Positions 7,323-16,356 of a stretch of DNA of 40,027 bases are shown piece after piece (the first letter of the stretch is position 1; each line of letters starts with the position of its first letter). The stretch comes from CAZVWJ01 sp964631325 (GTDB taxonomy: Bacteria > T1Sed10-126). Location of the stretch: positions 1-40,027 of the forward strand of contig CAZVWJ010000022.1 of the NCBI GenBank assembly GCA_964631325.1, written 5' to 3'. A program made the position numbers and the translations under genes. The notes below the pieces were generated by a model. That model worked only from the letters and a program-made list of their open reading frames with translations. It was not told the origin of the DNA and did not search any database.

Positions 7323-8152
7323 GCTAATGCCTCCGACTCAGCCTGATTTAATTCTGCCAGCGCCTGTTCGGTCTGTTCATCATCCGGGGCACTGCCGTGA
7401 AAATCATTATTTTCTTCCATAAATGAAATTCCTTTTCCCTTAATAGTATTAGCAATTATCACCCGTGGGGCTCCCTCTTCCCGGTAACCCCAATTCAGGG
7501 CGGAAATCACTTCTTCCAAATCATGTCCATCAATTTCCCTGACTTCCCAGCCAAATGATTGCCATTTATCACCCAGGGGAGCAAGCGACAAAATATCATC
7601 CACAGCTCCGTCCAGTTGGTACTTATTATAATCAACGATAGCCGTTAAATTTAGAAGTTCATGGTGAGCGGCAAAAGAGGCCGCCTCCCAGATTTGCCCC
7701 TCATCAACCTCCCCGTCTCCGACCAGACAATAAGAATGAAAGTTATGGTCCATGTGACGGGCCGATAAAGCGATACCGGCGGCGATAGAAAGCCCCTGAC
7801 CAAGCGAGCCGGTAGAAGCCTCAACGGCAGGGAGACGTGAATAGTCGGGATGGCCTTGAAGAGGGCTTCCCAGCTTACGGAGATTGGAAAGTTCTTCAAC
7901 GGGAAAATAACCGGACCGGGCCAGAACAGAATAAAGGGCGGGAACGCCGTGTCCTTTACTCAACACAAAACGGTCCCGACCGGACCACCGGGGCTGATCG
8001 GGACGTTTTTCCAGAACCTCGAAAAAAAGTCCGACCAGAAGTTCAACAATAGAAAGCGAACCACCGGGATGACCACTACCCGCCCGATTAATCATCTTCA
8101 CAATGTCCTTACGAACTTTATAGGTCAATGATTCCAGCTCTGCAAAATCCAT
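7319..8152 (-). CDS. Transketolase, N-terminal (ThDP diphosphate-binding) subunit
   Basis: This is the other half of the split transketolase. AGSGHPGGSLSIVELL, LSKGHGVPALYSVL and the ThDP/Mg motif GDGEVDEGQIWEAA followed by YNKYQLDG are all visible. I chose the ATG giving MDFAELESLTYKV because AGAGGAAGG lies about 7 bases upstream. The ATG eleven codons earlier has no ribosome binding site. The length of 277 residues is usual for the subunit. The pair follows a repeat-filled gap and has no evident promoter of its own. Confidence 0.93.
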   Translation of the reverse strand: MDFAELESLTYKVRKDIVKMINRAGSGHPGGSLSIVELLVGLFFEVLEKRPDQPRWSGRDRFVLSKGHGVPALYSVLARSGYFPVEELSNLRKLGSPLQGHPDYSRLPAVEASTGSLGQGLSIAAGIALSARHMDHNFHSYCLVGDGEVDEGQIWEAASFAAHHELLNLTAIVDYNKYQLDGAVDDILSLAPLGDKWQSFGWEVREIDGHDLEEVISALNWGYREEGAPRVIIANTIKGKGISFMEENNDFHGSAPDDEQTEQALAELNQAESEALA

Positions 8153-8177
8153 TTGTTTACCTTCCTCTAAGATTAAT

Positions 8178-8297
8178 AAGTCCATTCTAAAAAAGGTTTT
8201 TAACCCTAATTTTAAATCCCAGAAAGCATTTAAAACCCGTTTTCACCCTCACCTTACTCCTCCCCCATCAAGGGGGGAAAACTTTTAGAGCGGACTC
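8178..8297. repeat. MITE-related repeat, copy E (second end type)
   Basis: The interior (cccgttttcaccctcacc...cccccatcaagggggg) matches copies A, B and D, but the ends differ. They are AAGTCCATTCTAAAAA (8178-8193) and CTTTTAGAGCGGACTC (8282-8297), which are inverted complements at 12 of 16 positions. No convincing target duplication is visible. It fills the gap between the divergent deacetylase gene and the transketolase genes. Confidence 0.5.
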
Positions 8298-8313
8298 TAT
8301 TATGTCAGAAAAA

Positions 8314-9228
8314 TTATTTTTCACTTTCGAAAATTTCTTGTCGAACATCTGTAGCCCGGGGATGTAACTGAGAAAGGTTGATCAACTTACTCAAATAGAC
8401 AAATTTAATCCCACGTTTTTTATAGTACGGGACCCAGTGCAAAAGTACCCGCGCCATTTCGGCGTTCTGAATGTGACCGATCCCTACGGCAGCGCCATTC
8501 GACCGGGCCATCCTGATCAAACGCTTAAATTGTTGCCGGATTGCCGATCGATTTATTTGCCGATCTAAGAAAACCTGGTTACTGATCACCGGGACCCCAT
8601 GTTCCCGGGCAACTTTTCGGGCAACAGAATTAGAGCTGGTCAAGCTATCCAGATAAAACAGATCACGATCAGCCAGAACTTCCATTACGGCGTTCATCCC
8701 GGTTCGTTCACTGGTAAAAGCCGACCCCATGTGGTTATTTAGCCCTACTATCCGCGGATATTTATTTAAAAAATGACGCAATATTTTTTTTATCCGCCCC
8801 GAGGGCATAGAAGTCATCAGAGCAAATTTGCCGGGGTCATCTTCCGGATATCCCAGCGGTTCCATTGGCATGTGAAGAATAAATTCGTAACTTTCGGCCC
8901 AACGTTCGTAAAGCTGCCGGCTCCGGGGGCGCCCCGGCAATACTCCCATTGTTATCGGAATATTTAGTTGCTCAAACAGGGGGACAGTTGAGCGGACCCA
9001 GCCAAGGTCATCAATCACGAGCGCAACCCGGGCGTTTTGTTTCGCTCTTTCAGGACCCGGTTCCTCTTTTTTTATAGAAAATTGTCCGGTTTCCGGTTTA
9101 TTAGATTCAACCCGATAATCAAACTTTCGAGAAGGTTCATTAGGAACATTGAAAATTGTTCCCAGGAATAATCCGCCCAGCCAAAAGAGAACAAATAAAA
9201 AAACAACGGATAAAATGATACGCTTCAT
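8314..9228 (-). CDS. Divergent polysaccharide deacetylase (YibQ/DUF610 family)
   Basis: The 304-residue protein has an N-terminal membrane anchor (residues 3-25) and a NodB-like fold of the divergent polysaccharide deacetylase family: VALVIDDLGW with the DD pair, ITMGVLPGRP, FILHMPMEP, VGLNNHMGSAFT, YLDSLTSSNS and IGHIQN. The family's catalytic role is not settled; it is associated with envelope maintenance. It overlaps the ctp stop by four bases (ATGA). A ctp-yibQ pairing is also known in proteobacteria next to envC, which supports a peptidoglycan or envelope role in this diderm. Confidence 0.88.
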   Translation of the reverse strand: MKRIILSVVFLFVLFWLGGLFLGTIFNVPNEPSRKFDYRVESNKPETGQFSIKKEEPGPERAKQNARVALVIDDLGWVRSTVPLFEQLNIPITMGVLPGRPRSRQLYERWAESYEFILHMPMEPLGYPEDDPGKFALMTSMPSGRIKKILRHFLNKYPRIVGLNNHMGSAFTSERTGMNAVMEVLADRDLFYLDSLTSSNSVARKVAREHGVPVISNQVFLDRQINRSAIRQQFKRLIRMARSNGAAVGIGHIQNAEMARVLLHWVPYYKKRGIKFVYLSKLINLSQLHPRATDVRQEIFESEK

Positions 9229-10658
9229 TTAGAAGTTAGCAAAGAAACAGCATTACTGACCCGCCAGGGATGAAATTTAAAAGTCCGGAGAAACTTATCT
9301 ATGGCTTTATCAAGCTGGGGATCAGTACTCGGGCTAAGCACTAATCTTTTCCCCTCCATTGCCTGTTGTTTACGTCTTATCTGATATTTGATGTATTTGC
9401 GGGGGAGATCATAACCCGCTTCGCGTAACTTTTCAATAAAACTCTCAACCTGATTTTCATCGGGATTGGTATTGTCCCTAACAAATTCAAGCACCGTATC
9501 CCCCCGGAGCAGAGTATGGATTTCTTTTCTCACCGTGGTATCCGGATACTGCTGTTTAACTGTAATATGGGGAGGAATGCCGTTATCCTGGATCATGTGA
9601 CCACTGGGAGTAAAATAGCGAGCAGTTGAGATTTTGAGAGCGGACTGGTCACGGAGAGGAAAAACGGATTGGACCAGCGCCTTGCCAAAAGAGGTGTCCC
9701 CGGCCACAAGAGCGCGTTCGTGGTCTTTCAAAGCTCCGGTAACAATTTCAGAACCACTGGCCGAACCCTGGTTTATGAGAACTAACATCGGATAATGATT
9801 TTCGTTTTCCTTGGAATCGGCCATTAATTCTTTATTTTGTTGGGGGACTCGACCTTTGGTGTAAACAATTTTTCCCTTCTTAATCCAGATATCAGCTACT
9901 TCCGTGGCACTTCTCAACAATCCGCCGGGATTTCCCCGCAAATCCAGAACAAGTCCCTTAATCTGCTTTTTCTTCAGTTTTTTCAGGGCTTTTTTTACTT
10001 CGTCTGCAGTTTTTTCTCCAAACTTATTAATCCGAATGTAACCCAGGATTTTATCACTTCGTTCCAGCACCCGGCTATAGACGCTTTTTACCGAAATTTT
10101 CGCCCGGGTGATAGTTACGTCAAATTGTTCTCGTTCACCGCGTTTTATAGTAAGAGTCACGTCAGAACCAGGTTTCCCCCGCAATATTTCAACTGCTTCC
10201 TGGGTCTTGTGAATATCCTTGGTAGGATCCCCGTCAACCGCAGAAATAACATCTCCCGGCAACAAATCAGCTTCAAAAGCTGGAGTCCCGGCCATGGGGG
10301 AAATAATAGTGAGTTGATCATTTTTGATGGTGATATATATACCCAGACCGCCAAACTCCTGCTCGGTCTCCGTTTTCATCTTTTTGTAATTTTTTGGTTC
10401 CATCAACTGGGTATAAGGGTCATCCAGGCTTTTAAGCATTCCCCGGATAGCCCCGTAGATTAACTTTTCCGGACCAAGTTTTCCCTCATCATAGTAGAAA
10501 TCACGTACATAACCAAGAACATTTTTGAATACTTTAATCTTCTGGTAATAAGTATTATTCCCCCGGGCCAGAACACTGCTTATATTAATCGCATAGCCTA
10601 AACAGAGACCTAGGAAAAACGGGAGTAAAGCAAGCGCAATTTTATTTTGTAATTTCAT
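9225..10658 (-). CDS. Carboxy-terminal processing protease (S41, CtpA/Prc family)
   Basis: This is a membrane-anchored or periplasmic serine protease of the S41 family. A signal or anchor segment (KIALALLPFFLGLCLGYA) is followed by the N-terminal S41 domain, a PDZ domain (FGGLGIYITIKNDQLTIISP...LLPGDVISAVDG) and the protease core. The core contains LDLRGNPGGLL, the catalytic Ser in NQGSASGSEI and the catalytic Lys in TSFGKALVQ. A C-terminal repeat domain follows. The start is uncertain: the ATG of MKLQNK gives a normal anchor but lacks a clear Shine-Dalgarno sequence, and a TTG six codons earlier is no better. It is co-transcribed with the deacetylase downstream. Confidence 0.95.
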   Translation of the reverse strand: MKLQNKIALALLPFFLGLCLGYAINISSVLARGNNTYYQKIKVFKNVLGYVRDFYYDEGKLGPEKLIYGAIRGMLKSLDDPYTQLMEPKNYKKMKTETEQEFGGLGIYITIKNDQLTIISPMAGTPAFEADLLPGDVISAVDGDPTKDIHKTQEAVEILRGKPGSDVTLTIKRGEREQFDVTITRAKISVKSVYSRVLERSDKILGYIRINKFGEKTADEVKKALKKLKKKQIKGLVLDLRGNPGGLLRSATEVADIWIKKGKIVYTKGRVPQQNKELMADSKENENHYPMLVLINQGSASGSEIVTGALKDHERALVAGDTSFGKALVQSVFPLRDQSALKISTARYFTPSGHMIQDNGIPPHITVKQQYPDTTVRKEIHTLLRGDTVLEFVRDNTNPDENQVESFIEKLREAGYDLPRKYIKYQIRRKQQAMEGKRLVLSPSTDPQLDKAIDKFLRTFKFHPWRVSNAVSLLTSK

Positions 10659-10743
10659 TAGCCAGTTCACAGCCAAAAAGGAAGATTAGTATAATTTCTC
10701 TATAGCAAAGCAGTTTAATTTGCCCCCACCAGCAAGGAGAGAC

Positions 10744-10752
10744 ATTATATCA
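10744..10752 (-). promoter_or_regulatory. Extended -10 promoter of ctp
   Basis: The minus strand reads TGATATAAT, an extended -10 element (TGn plus a perfect TATAAT), about 70 bases upstream of the ctp start in an otherwise empty 130-base gap. There is no good -35 match, which extended -10 promoters can tolerate. Confidence 0.45.
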
Positions 10753-10810
10753 ATTATTCCCAGGAAAAAATAGTTGAATGATGTTTAGCGGTTTTTCCGA
10801 AAACAGGAAA

Positions 10811-12655
10811 TTAAAAATCGGGGACGGAGATATTTTGATATGCTGTCGCCTCCACCCTCCCTTCGTATAATTTAAAAGAACAATGTTCCTGATCACTGGC
10901 GCGAATTAGCTTGTAATCCGCACCGATGCCAATTCGAGTGCCAGTGTGGACTGTTCCGGCCACTGAAATAAGAGCATCTTTACGCAAAGTGGCCTGTTTT
11001 ACGAGTGATTCCTTCTCCTCGGTAAAATTTTCAATATTCCTTTGGAGACGTTCCTGGTTGCTAACTAATTTTTCCAGCTTTTTTTCATCTTCCTCGCCCA
11101 GCTCCCCGCGTCCCTGGAGAGAATTAATCGCCCGTTCTATTTTATCCAATTTTTCTTTCTGATTGATTATTCGCCCTTCAATTTTAGCCACATTCCGGAA
11201 ATAGCCGGGATCAATTCCCGCTTCAAGCCGGGTCTCCGAGGTGCCAATCGAACCCACTTCCTCGGCAATTATATACTCAGCAGCTCGAACTTCTCCGCCC
11301 GTAATCAGGCCACGCCCCCCCTTGAGATAAATTCCCTTTCCGGCATCTACCCGGCTATGCAGAATCATCTCGCCCACCACGATATTCTCCTGGGCAATCA
11401 CCCCGGCCTGTTCAATAAACTCAGTTATTACATTGCCACGGGCATTAACCTGGGCTTCCCCTTTGCCCCGGATGCCTTCTTTAATAATAATATCCTGGTC
11501 GGACTGCATGTAAGACTTACCCACTCCCTGCTCTACCACAATATCACCGGTGGCTTTAACTTTAAACCGATCGTGAACATTACCTTCAATCTGCACAGTT
11601 CCGTCGAACTCTATGTTCCCGGTACTGTAGTCAACATCTCCTTCCACGATGTATACATTCTGGACGGAAAGCTCCCGGCCATTAAGAGAAGCACTACCGC
11701 TAATTTCAGCATAAAAATCATTTTCTTCACAGCGCACATTTTCGCCCGCCTCAAGTTCTTTTTCTTCGCCAGGCTCAGCTTCGATTTTCTCACTCCGAAC
11801 AGTCAGACCGGGTCGGCCGGGAGTGGGCGGATTTATCCGGGCCAGCAATTCATCCTCCTCCACGTTATTAATCAGGTTAAGTTCCCGATAATCAACCCGA
11901 CCATTTTCATCTTCAAATGAAGGGGTGGGATTAGCTTCAAAAAACAGCTCTATTTCACCGGGTTCACCAGTTTCCGGGGGGCGTCCACGGGCTATTTCCG
12001 TAGGTTCGTTATAAATTTCATTCTCAATCATATTCTCAATTACTTCCCAGTGAATCCCCTCGGTAATCTGTTTTTCTCCGAGTTCCCGTTTAATTTCCGC
12101 TTTTTTCGGAGGGGCACCGCCCAGTCTTGGAGGTCTAATTATTAAAACCGCACTCAAACCATCTTCATAAACTTGCAATTCATAGCGGGCATCAAAATTT
12201 TCGTCCGGAGGCACTTCACCTATCCGGATCGGTTCTCCGTCCGGAGCCCGAACAAGTTCCTTAACCATATCAAAGTCGCAATACTCCAGACCAATCTGAT
12301 TGAGGTGCTCCTTAACTTCCTGAGCGCTCACCGGTTCACCATTACCGGTAGGAGGATAAATGGTAAGCATAATCTTATTATTATCCACTTCCACGTGGAA
12401 TGAACCATCCACCCCTTCCGCCGCTTCCAACGCCTCCTCGACCGTGGCTTCCACCAAATCAGAACTGCTCCGCCTGGGGGCTACTTTTACCCGCCAGGGA
12501 CGGGCAAAAAAACCCAAAAAACCAGTAGTTCCAGTCTGAAGCACAGTGGTCTCTATTTCATCAAGGGTTAATCCCAGTTCCCGGGCGCCCTGATTCTCCG
12601 CTTCAGGACGAGTTTCCGCCTCAACTACAAGACTTTCTTTCTCCGGGTTATCCAT
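10811..12655 (-). CDS. FapA/DUF342 polymer-forming protein with N-terminal Jag_N domain
   Basis: The 614-residue acidic protein opens with a Jag_N-like domain (about residues 20-60: ARELGLTLDEIETTVLQTG, GFLGFFARPWRVKV), as in KhpB/Jag and many Firmicutes DUF342 proteins. The FapA N-region and a repeated beta-rich region follow (VYIVEGDVDYSTGNIEFDG, VEGNVHD-like IQIEGNVHDRFKVKATGDI, VVEQGV). A helical coiled-coil segment of about 60 residues (KIEGRIINQKEKLDKIERA onward) precedes the C-terminus. FapA of Vibrio acts in polar flagellum assembly, but no flagellar genes are nearby here. Its ATG overlaps the HAD stop (TAATG). Function in this setting is unknown. Confidence 0.85.
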   Translation of the reverse strand: MDNPEKESLVVEAETRPEAENQGARELGLTLDEIETTVLQTGTTGFLGFFARPWRVKVAPRRSSSDLVEATVEEALEAAEGVDGSFHVEVDNNKIMLTIYPPTGNGEPVSAQEVKEHLNQIGLEYCDFDMVKELVRAPDGEPIRIGEVPPDENFDARYELQVYEDGLSAVLIIRPPRLGGAPPKKAEIKRELGEKQITEGIHWEVIENMIENEIYNEPTEIARGRPPETGEPGEIELFFEANPTPSFEDENGRVDYRELNLINNVEEDELLARINPPTPGRPGLTVRSEKIEAEPGEEKELEAGENVRCEENDFYAEISGSASLNGRELSVQNVYIVEGDVDYSTGNIEFDGTVQIEGNVHDRFKVKATGDIVVEQGVGKSYMQSDQDIIIKEGIRGKGEAQVNARGNVITEFIEQAGVIAQENIVVGEMILHSRVDAGKGIYLKGGRGLITGGEVRAAEYIIAEEVGSIGTSETRLEAGIDPGYFRNVAKIEGRIINQKEKLDKIERAINSLQGRGELGEEDEKKLEKLVSNQERLQRNIENFTEEKESLVKQATLRKDALISVAGTVHTGTRIGIGADYKLIRASDQEHCSFKLYEGRVEATAYQNISVPDF

Positions 12656-13341
12656 TAAAGGTAATCAAAAATTTCGGGGAGAGAATTTATGCGAGGGAAA
12701 TTTTCCGATACAGAAACTTCGTGGTAGGACCAGGGAAAATCAGATTCTACGTGGATAGGAGAAAGGCCCAGCTCAACAGCCGGCTTAATTTCTCCGCGCA
12801 GGGAATCACCAACTATTGCCGTTTCGGCGGAGAAATCCGGCTTCAAGATATTTTTTAATGTAGAGAGTGTTTTACGGGAAACAATATGAATCTCATTAAA
12901 CCAGTCCCTAAGATCATAGTGTTCAATTTTAGTTTGCTGTATTTCAACATCTCCCATTGTATACAAAATTAATTCAAATTCCCGGGCTAATTCATTCAAC
13001 ACCTTGCTCATAGAAGGCACCGGTTCAGGCATCATGTCATAAACGTGCCAGCCGATCATCAAACATTCTTTTAAAGCAGCGGGTCGAACTTCCCGACCAT
13101 ATTCAGAGCAGTAAAATTTCCAGGTAGTAACCATGGCCTCGGGAAAATGTTCTTTCCTGAAGCCGTTTTTACGAATAGCCTGTCGATCAAATTCATCGTA
13201 TTTTTCAAGAATCTGTTCTTTAATACCGGCTTCGGGGAATTCAGACTGAACAAATTCAGCAAACTCTTCCAATTGTTGGTTATAGCAGTGTCCGGACTTC
13301 AAGAGCGTATCGTCCAGGTCAAAGACTATCCTGTAAACCAT
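12655..13341 (-). CDS. HAD-superfamily hydrolase
   Basis: The 228-residue protein shows the four HAD motifs: FDLDDTLL (nucleophile and acid Asp, residues 7-14), LYTMGD (motif II Thr), the SRKTL lysine (motif III) and IVGDSLRGEIKPA (motif IV). A helical cap lies between motifs I and II. It is probably a small-molecule phosphatase; the substrate cannot be read from the sequence. It overlaps lpxI by 16 bases and fapA-like by one, so it is translationally coupled to the lipid A genes and occupies the place where lpxB often follows lpxI. It is not itself an LpxB-like glycosyltransferase. Confidence 0.85.
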   Translation of the reverse strand: MVYRIVFDLDDTLLKSGHCYNQQLEEFAEFVQSEFPEAGIKEQILEKYDEFDRQAIRKNGFRKEHFPEAMVTTWKFYCSEYGREVRPAALKECLMIGWHVYDMMPEPVPSMSKVLNELAREFELILYTMGDVEIQQTKIEHYDLRDWFNEIHIVSRKTLSTLKNILKPDFSAETAIVGDSLRGEIKPAVELGLSPIHVESDFPWSYHEVSVSENFPRINSLPEIFDYL

Positions 13342-14192
13342 TGCTTAAATTTCTCCCAGTAAGAATTAACCGGACGTTCCCAGCCAAGGATTGAGAGCCC
13401 GTTTTCAGCCGCGATCTTCGCACATTTTTCCGGCTGCAGAAACAAGGTAACACCCGCTTCTACGGCGAGCAGAGAAGCTTCATTATCCACCAGAGCTTCA
13501 ACAGTCCGCGCCCCCACCGTGGGCACATCATACCGCAGATCCTGGCTACTGCGGGCCAACTTTAACATTACGGTTCCAACTCCGGCCAGTTCAGCACTGC
13601 GTTCAATCAGTCGATCAGTTCCCTCCACTGCCTCAACTGCCACCACGGATTGATTTTTACCGATTACCGCCTGTCCGACCTCCTGGTCAGCCAATTTAAT
13701 TCCCAGGTCAGCCAAAACATCAAGAGTGGAAAACTCGGAAGGGCCGGGCTCGGGACCGGCAATCAAGCCAGGGGGAGTGAGGTAATCACCAAGAACCCTC
13801 TCTACACCAATGATTTTTATCCCTTTCAAACGCAACAATCGAGCGGCGGTTTTTATTAACTGGTGGTCCCCCTTTTTTTCTAAATTGTCCAACTCTTTCT
13901 CCACCGTAGAATCGGCCCGGTCATGATTCTTTTGCTGAAATATTTTTTTCTTATCCACATCGCCAATAAACAACAGTTCTTTTATGCCGTGCTCCTGCAA
14001 CATATCTGGTACACTACCAAACCGGGCAGGATCAATCTGGTGGGTGGAGTCAACACAATCAGCCAGTTCTTCATGGGGGGAATCGGTCAAGTTATAGGAG
14101 CGGACTTCTCGGTTTTCTTCTTTTAATTTACGAGCAGCGAGCACCGGGAGGAGGCCAGAACCTGCGATTATTCCCACCGGCGGGCGGTTCAT
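13326..14192 (-). CDS. lpxI: UDP-2,3-diacylglucosamine pyrophosphatase LpxI
   Basis: LpxI hydrolyses UDP-2,3-diacylglucosamine to lipid X plus UMP in lipid A synthesis, replacing LpxH in many non-gammaproteobacteria. The 288-residue product has the family features: N-terminal VGIIAGSGLLPVLAAR, LLFIGDVDKKKIF, GVERVLGDYLTPPGL and the C-terminal DUF1009 catalytic domain (GQAVIGKNQSVVAVEAVEGT, SSQDLRYDVPTVGARTVE). The ATG overlaps the lpxA stop by four bases. It sits in an lpxD, lpxC-fabZ, lpxA, lpxI series. Confidence 0.95.
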   Translation of the reverse strand: MNRPPVGIIAGSGLLPVLAARKLKEENREVRSYNLTDSPHEELADCVDSTHQIDPARFGSVPDMLQEHGIKELLFIGDVDKKKIFQQKNHDRADSTVEKELDNLEKKGDHQLIKTAARLLRLKGIKIIGVERVLGDYLTPPGLIAGPEPGPSEFSTLDVLADLGIKLADQEVGQAVIGKNQSVVAVEAVEGTDRLIERSAELAGVGTVMLKLARSSQDLRYDVPTVGARTVEALVDNEASLLAVEAGVTLFLQPEKCAKIAAENGLSILGWERPVNSYWEKFKQWFTG

Positions 14193-14962
14193 TTGTGTAT
14201 ACCCCGCTCCGACTCCCTGATAAAGTCCACGAGGACTTTAAGTTCCTCGTTCTGATCAAACTCTGCTTCGATTTTTTCAAGGGCCTGGGAAGTATTATTA
14301 TCGGAATGAAAAATTAAGCGAACCGCTTTTTTCAACTTCTGTCTTTTTTCTTCAGAAATATCATGGCGACGCAGACCTATACTATTCAAATCATAAACTT
14401 TGGCCGGATTACCAGCTATCCTAATATACGGAGCAACGTCCTTATTCAGCCGGCTCAGCCCGCCAACCATAGTATAGGAGCCAATCCGAACGAACTGATG
14501 GACCGGTGTCAAACCGCCCATCATTACGTGATCCCCGAGTTCAACGTGACCGGCAAGGGTAACCCCGTTGGCCAGGGCATTGTCATCCCCGACTTCACAA
14601 TCGTGAGCTATATGGCAATAAGCCATAATCATGTTATCGTCTCCCACTCTGGTATAGCCGCCTGACTCTGTGGCCCGGTTAATCGTGATATATTCCCGGA
14701 GAATATTATCGTCACCAATTTTTACCCCGGAGTCGTCCCCCTCGTAGGACCAGTCCTGGGGGGGAGTACCAATCACAGCACCGTTTCTAATCTCGTTATT
14801 TTTCCCTATTTCAACTTTACCTTCAACTAAAACATGGGGACCAATATCAACCCCGGAATCAATTTTAGCTTCAGAAGAGATTATTGAATAAGGTCCAACA
14901 CTAACCTCGGAAGCCAACTCAGCTCCCTCTTCGACTACAGCAGTTTCATGGACATCAGACAT
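14189..14962 (-). CDS. lpxA: UDP-N-acetylglucosamine O-acyltransferase LpxA
   Basis: LpxA performs the first acylation of UDP-GlcNAc in lipid A synthesis. The 257-residue left-handed beta-helix protein shows hexapeptide repeats through its N-terminal two thirds (VSVGPYSIISSEAKIDSGV, VGDDNALANGVTLAGHV). It also has the catalytic-His region MAYCHIAHDCEVGDDN, the typical VGGLSRLNKDVAPY, and the LRRHDIS loop leading to the C-terminal helices. GAGG lies about 10 bases before the ATG. It is 32 bases from lpxC-fabZ and overlaps lpxI. Confidence 0.96.
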   Translation of the reverse strand: MSDVHETAVVEEGAELASEVSVGPYSIISSEAKIDSGVDIGPHVLVEGKVEIGKNNEIRNGAVIGTPPQDWSYEGDDSGVKIGDDNILREYITINRATESGGYTRVGDDNMIMAYCHIAHDCEVGDDNALANGVTLAGHVELGDHVMMGGLTPVHQFVRIGSYTMVGGLSRLNKDVAPYIRIAGNPAKVYDLNSIGLRRHDISEEKRQKLKKAVRLIFHSDNNTSQALEKIEAEFDQNEELKVLVDFIRESERGIHK

Positions 14963-14994
14963 ATAAAAATCGCCTCAGAAAATTTTAGGATAAA

Positions 14995-16320
14995 TTATGC
15001 ATCAACAAGGGCAAATTTAAACAACCCCTCGGTTGCAATTTCGCCATCCACAAAAGCCTTCCCTTTCATCATCCCCGACCGACTACGCAACCGCTTTCCC
15101 TTGACTTCGATAATCAAACGGTCCCCGGGACGGACGGGTTTGCGCCATTTTACATTGTCAACTCCCATAAAATATATATTTCTATTCCTGTTTTCAGGCC
15201 GATCAAGTATCCAGGCCGCCCCCAATTGGGCAATTGCTTCAACTATGAGGACGCCGGGCATAATTGGATCCCCCGGAAAATGGCCCTGAAAAAACTCCTC
15301 GTTGACGGTAACATTTTTCAACCCAACAGCCACTTGATTCTCGTGGTCCATAGAAAGTATCCGATCCACCAACAGGAATGGATAGCGATGGGGTAAAACT
15401 TCCAGGATATCATCGATCTTCATCATTTCGTCGCCGGCATGTTTCGCCTGGCGGGAAATTTCTGCAGGTGAACGCTGGATCCGACCGGTTAATTTTTCGG
15501 CCAGAGCCACGTTTAAATAATGACCATTTTTGATTGCCACCACGTGACCAACCACATGGGTTTCAAGCAGAGACAGATCCCCAATTATATCGAGAATTTT
15601 ATGGCGAACAAATTCATCGGGAAACTGGGGCTCATCTCCGATTAAATTTCCTTCCTCATCAAGAACGATAGCGTTGTCCAGACTGCCACCCTGAGCCAGA
15701 TTATTCTCCAGCAGGTCTTCTACTTCTTCTTTAAATCCAAAAGTACGAGCCGGAGCTATTTCCGCGGAAAAAGTCTCCGGATCCAGAGCGGTGGAAAGAT
15801 ACTGGTCGCCAATATATTCATTATCAAAACTAATCGTGCAGGAAACTTTAAAATTAGTAGCGGGTAGGACCATCATAGTCTGTTCCCCGGATTCCACGTA
15901 CAGAGGCTTATCAATTCGATACACTTCCCGTTCACCTTCAAGCTCTTCCAGACCAGCCTCGTTGATAGCATCCACATATCCACCCGCACTACCGTTCAGG
16001 GCGGGAAGTTCGGGAGCGTCGACATACACCGTAGCATCAGTTATCCCCAGACCATGAAAAACTGCCATCAAATGCTCAATAGTATATAAATCATGACCTT
16101 CATTGGTGATTACCGTGGCCCGGGGAATATCCTTTACATTTTCCACCGCCGGTTTAAATCGAACTGGTTCTTCAAGATCGGTCCGAATAAATTCAATTCC
16201 CTGGCCAGACTGAGCCGGTTCAACGCGAACTTCTGTCTCACAATTGGTGTGAATTCCAATACCTTCAACTCTGGCAGTCTCTGCCACAGTTCTACGTTTT
16301 CGATAATATTCAGTACTCAC
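14995..16320 (-). CDS. Bifunctional LpxC deacetylase - FabZ dehydratase fusion
   Basis: One 441-residue chain joins UDP-3-O-acyl-GlcNAc deacetylase (LpxC, residues 1 to about 290) and (3R)-hydroxyacyl-ACP dehydratase (FabZ, about 297-441). In LpxC the zinc and catalytic residues are in TIEHLMAVFHGLG, VRHKILDIIGDLSLL and VVAIKNGHYLN. FabZ shows PHRYPFLLVDRI, the catalytic His in FFQGHFPGDPIMPGV and the Glu in EAIAQLGA. Such fusions are known in Bacteroidetes and some other lineages and balance membrane-lipid against lipid A synthesis. The start is GTG with GAGGAG 9 bases upstream. Confidence 0.96.
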   Translation of the reverse strand: MSTEYYRKRRTVAETARVEGIGIHTNCETEVRVEPAQSGQGIEFIRTDLEEPVRFKPAVENVKDIPRATVITNEGHDLYTIEHLMAVFHGLGITDATVYVDAPELPALNGSAGGYVDAINEAGLEELEGEREVYRIDKPLYVESGEQTMMVLPATNFKVSCTISFDNEYIGDQYLSTALDPETFSAEIAPARTFGFKEEVEDLLENNLAQGGSLDNAIVLDEEGNLIGDEPQFPDEFVRHKILDIIGDLSLLETHVVGHVVAIKNGHYLNVALAEKLTGRIQRSPAEISRQAKHAGDEMMKIDDILEVLPHRYPFLLVDRILSMDHENQVAVGLKNVTVNEEFFQGHFPGDPIMPGVLIVEAIAQLGAAWILDRPENRNRNIYFMGVDNVKWRKPVRPGDRLIIEVKGKRLRSRSGMMKGKAFVDGEIATEGLFKFALVDA

Positions 16321-16356
16321 GTTAAAAAGCTCCTCTGTTTTTAATTCGATGCATCT

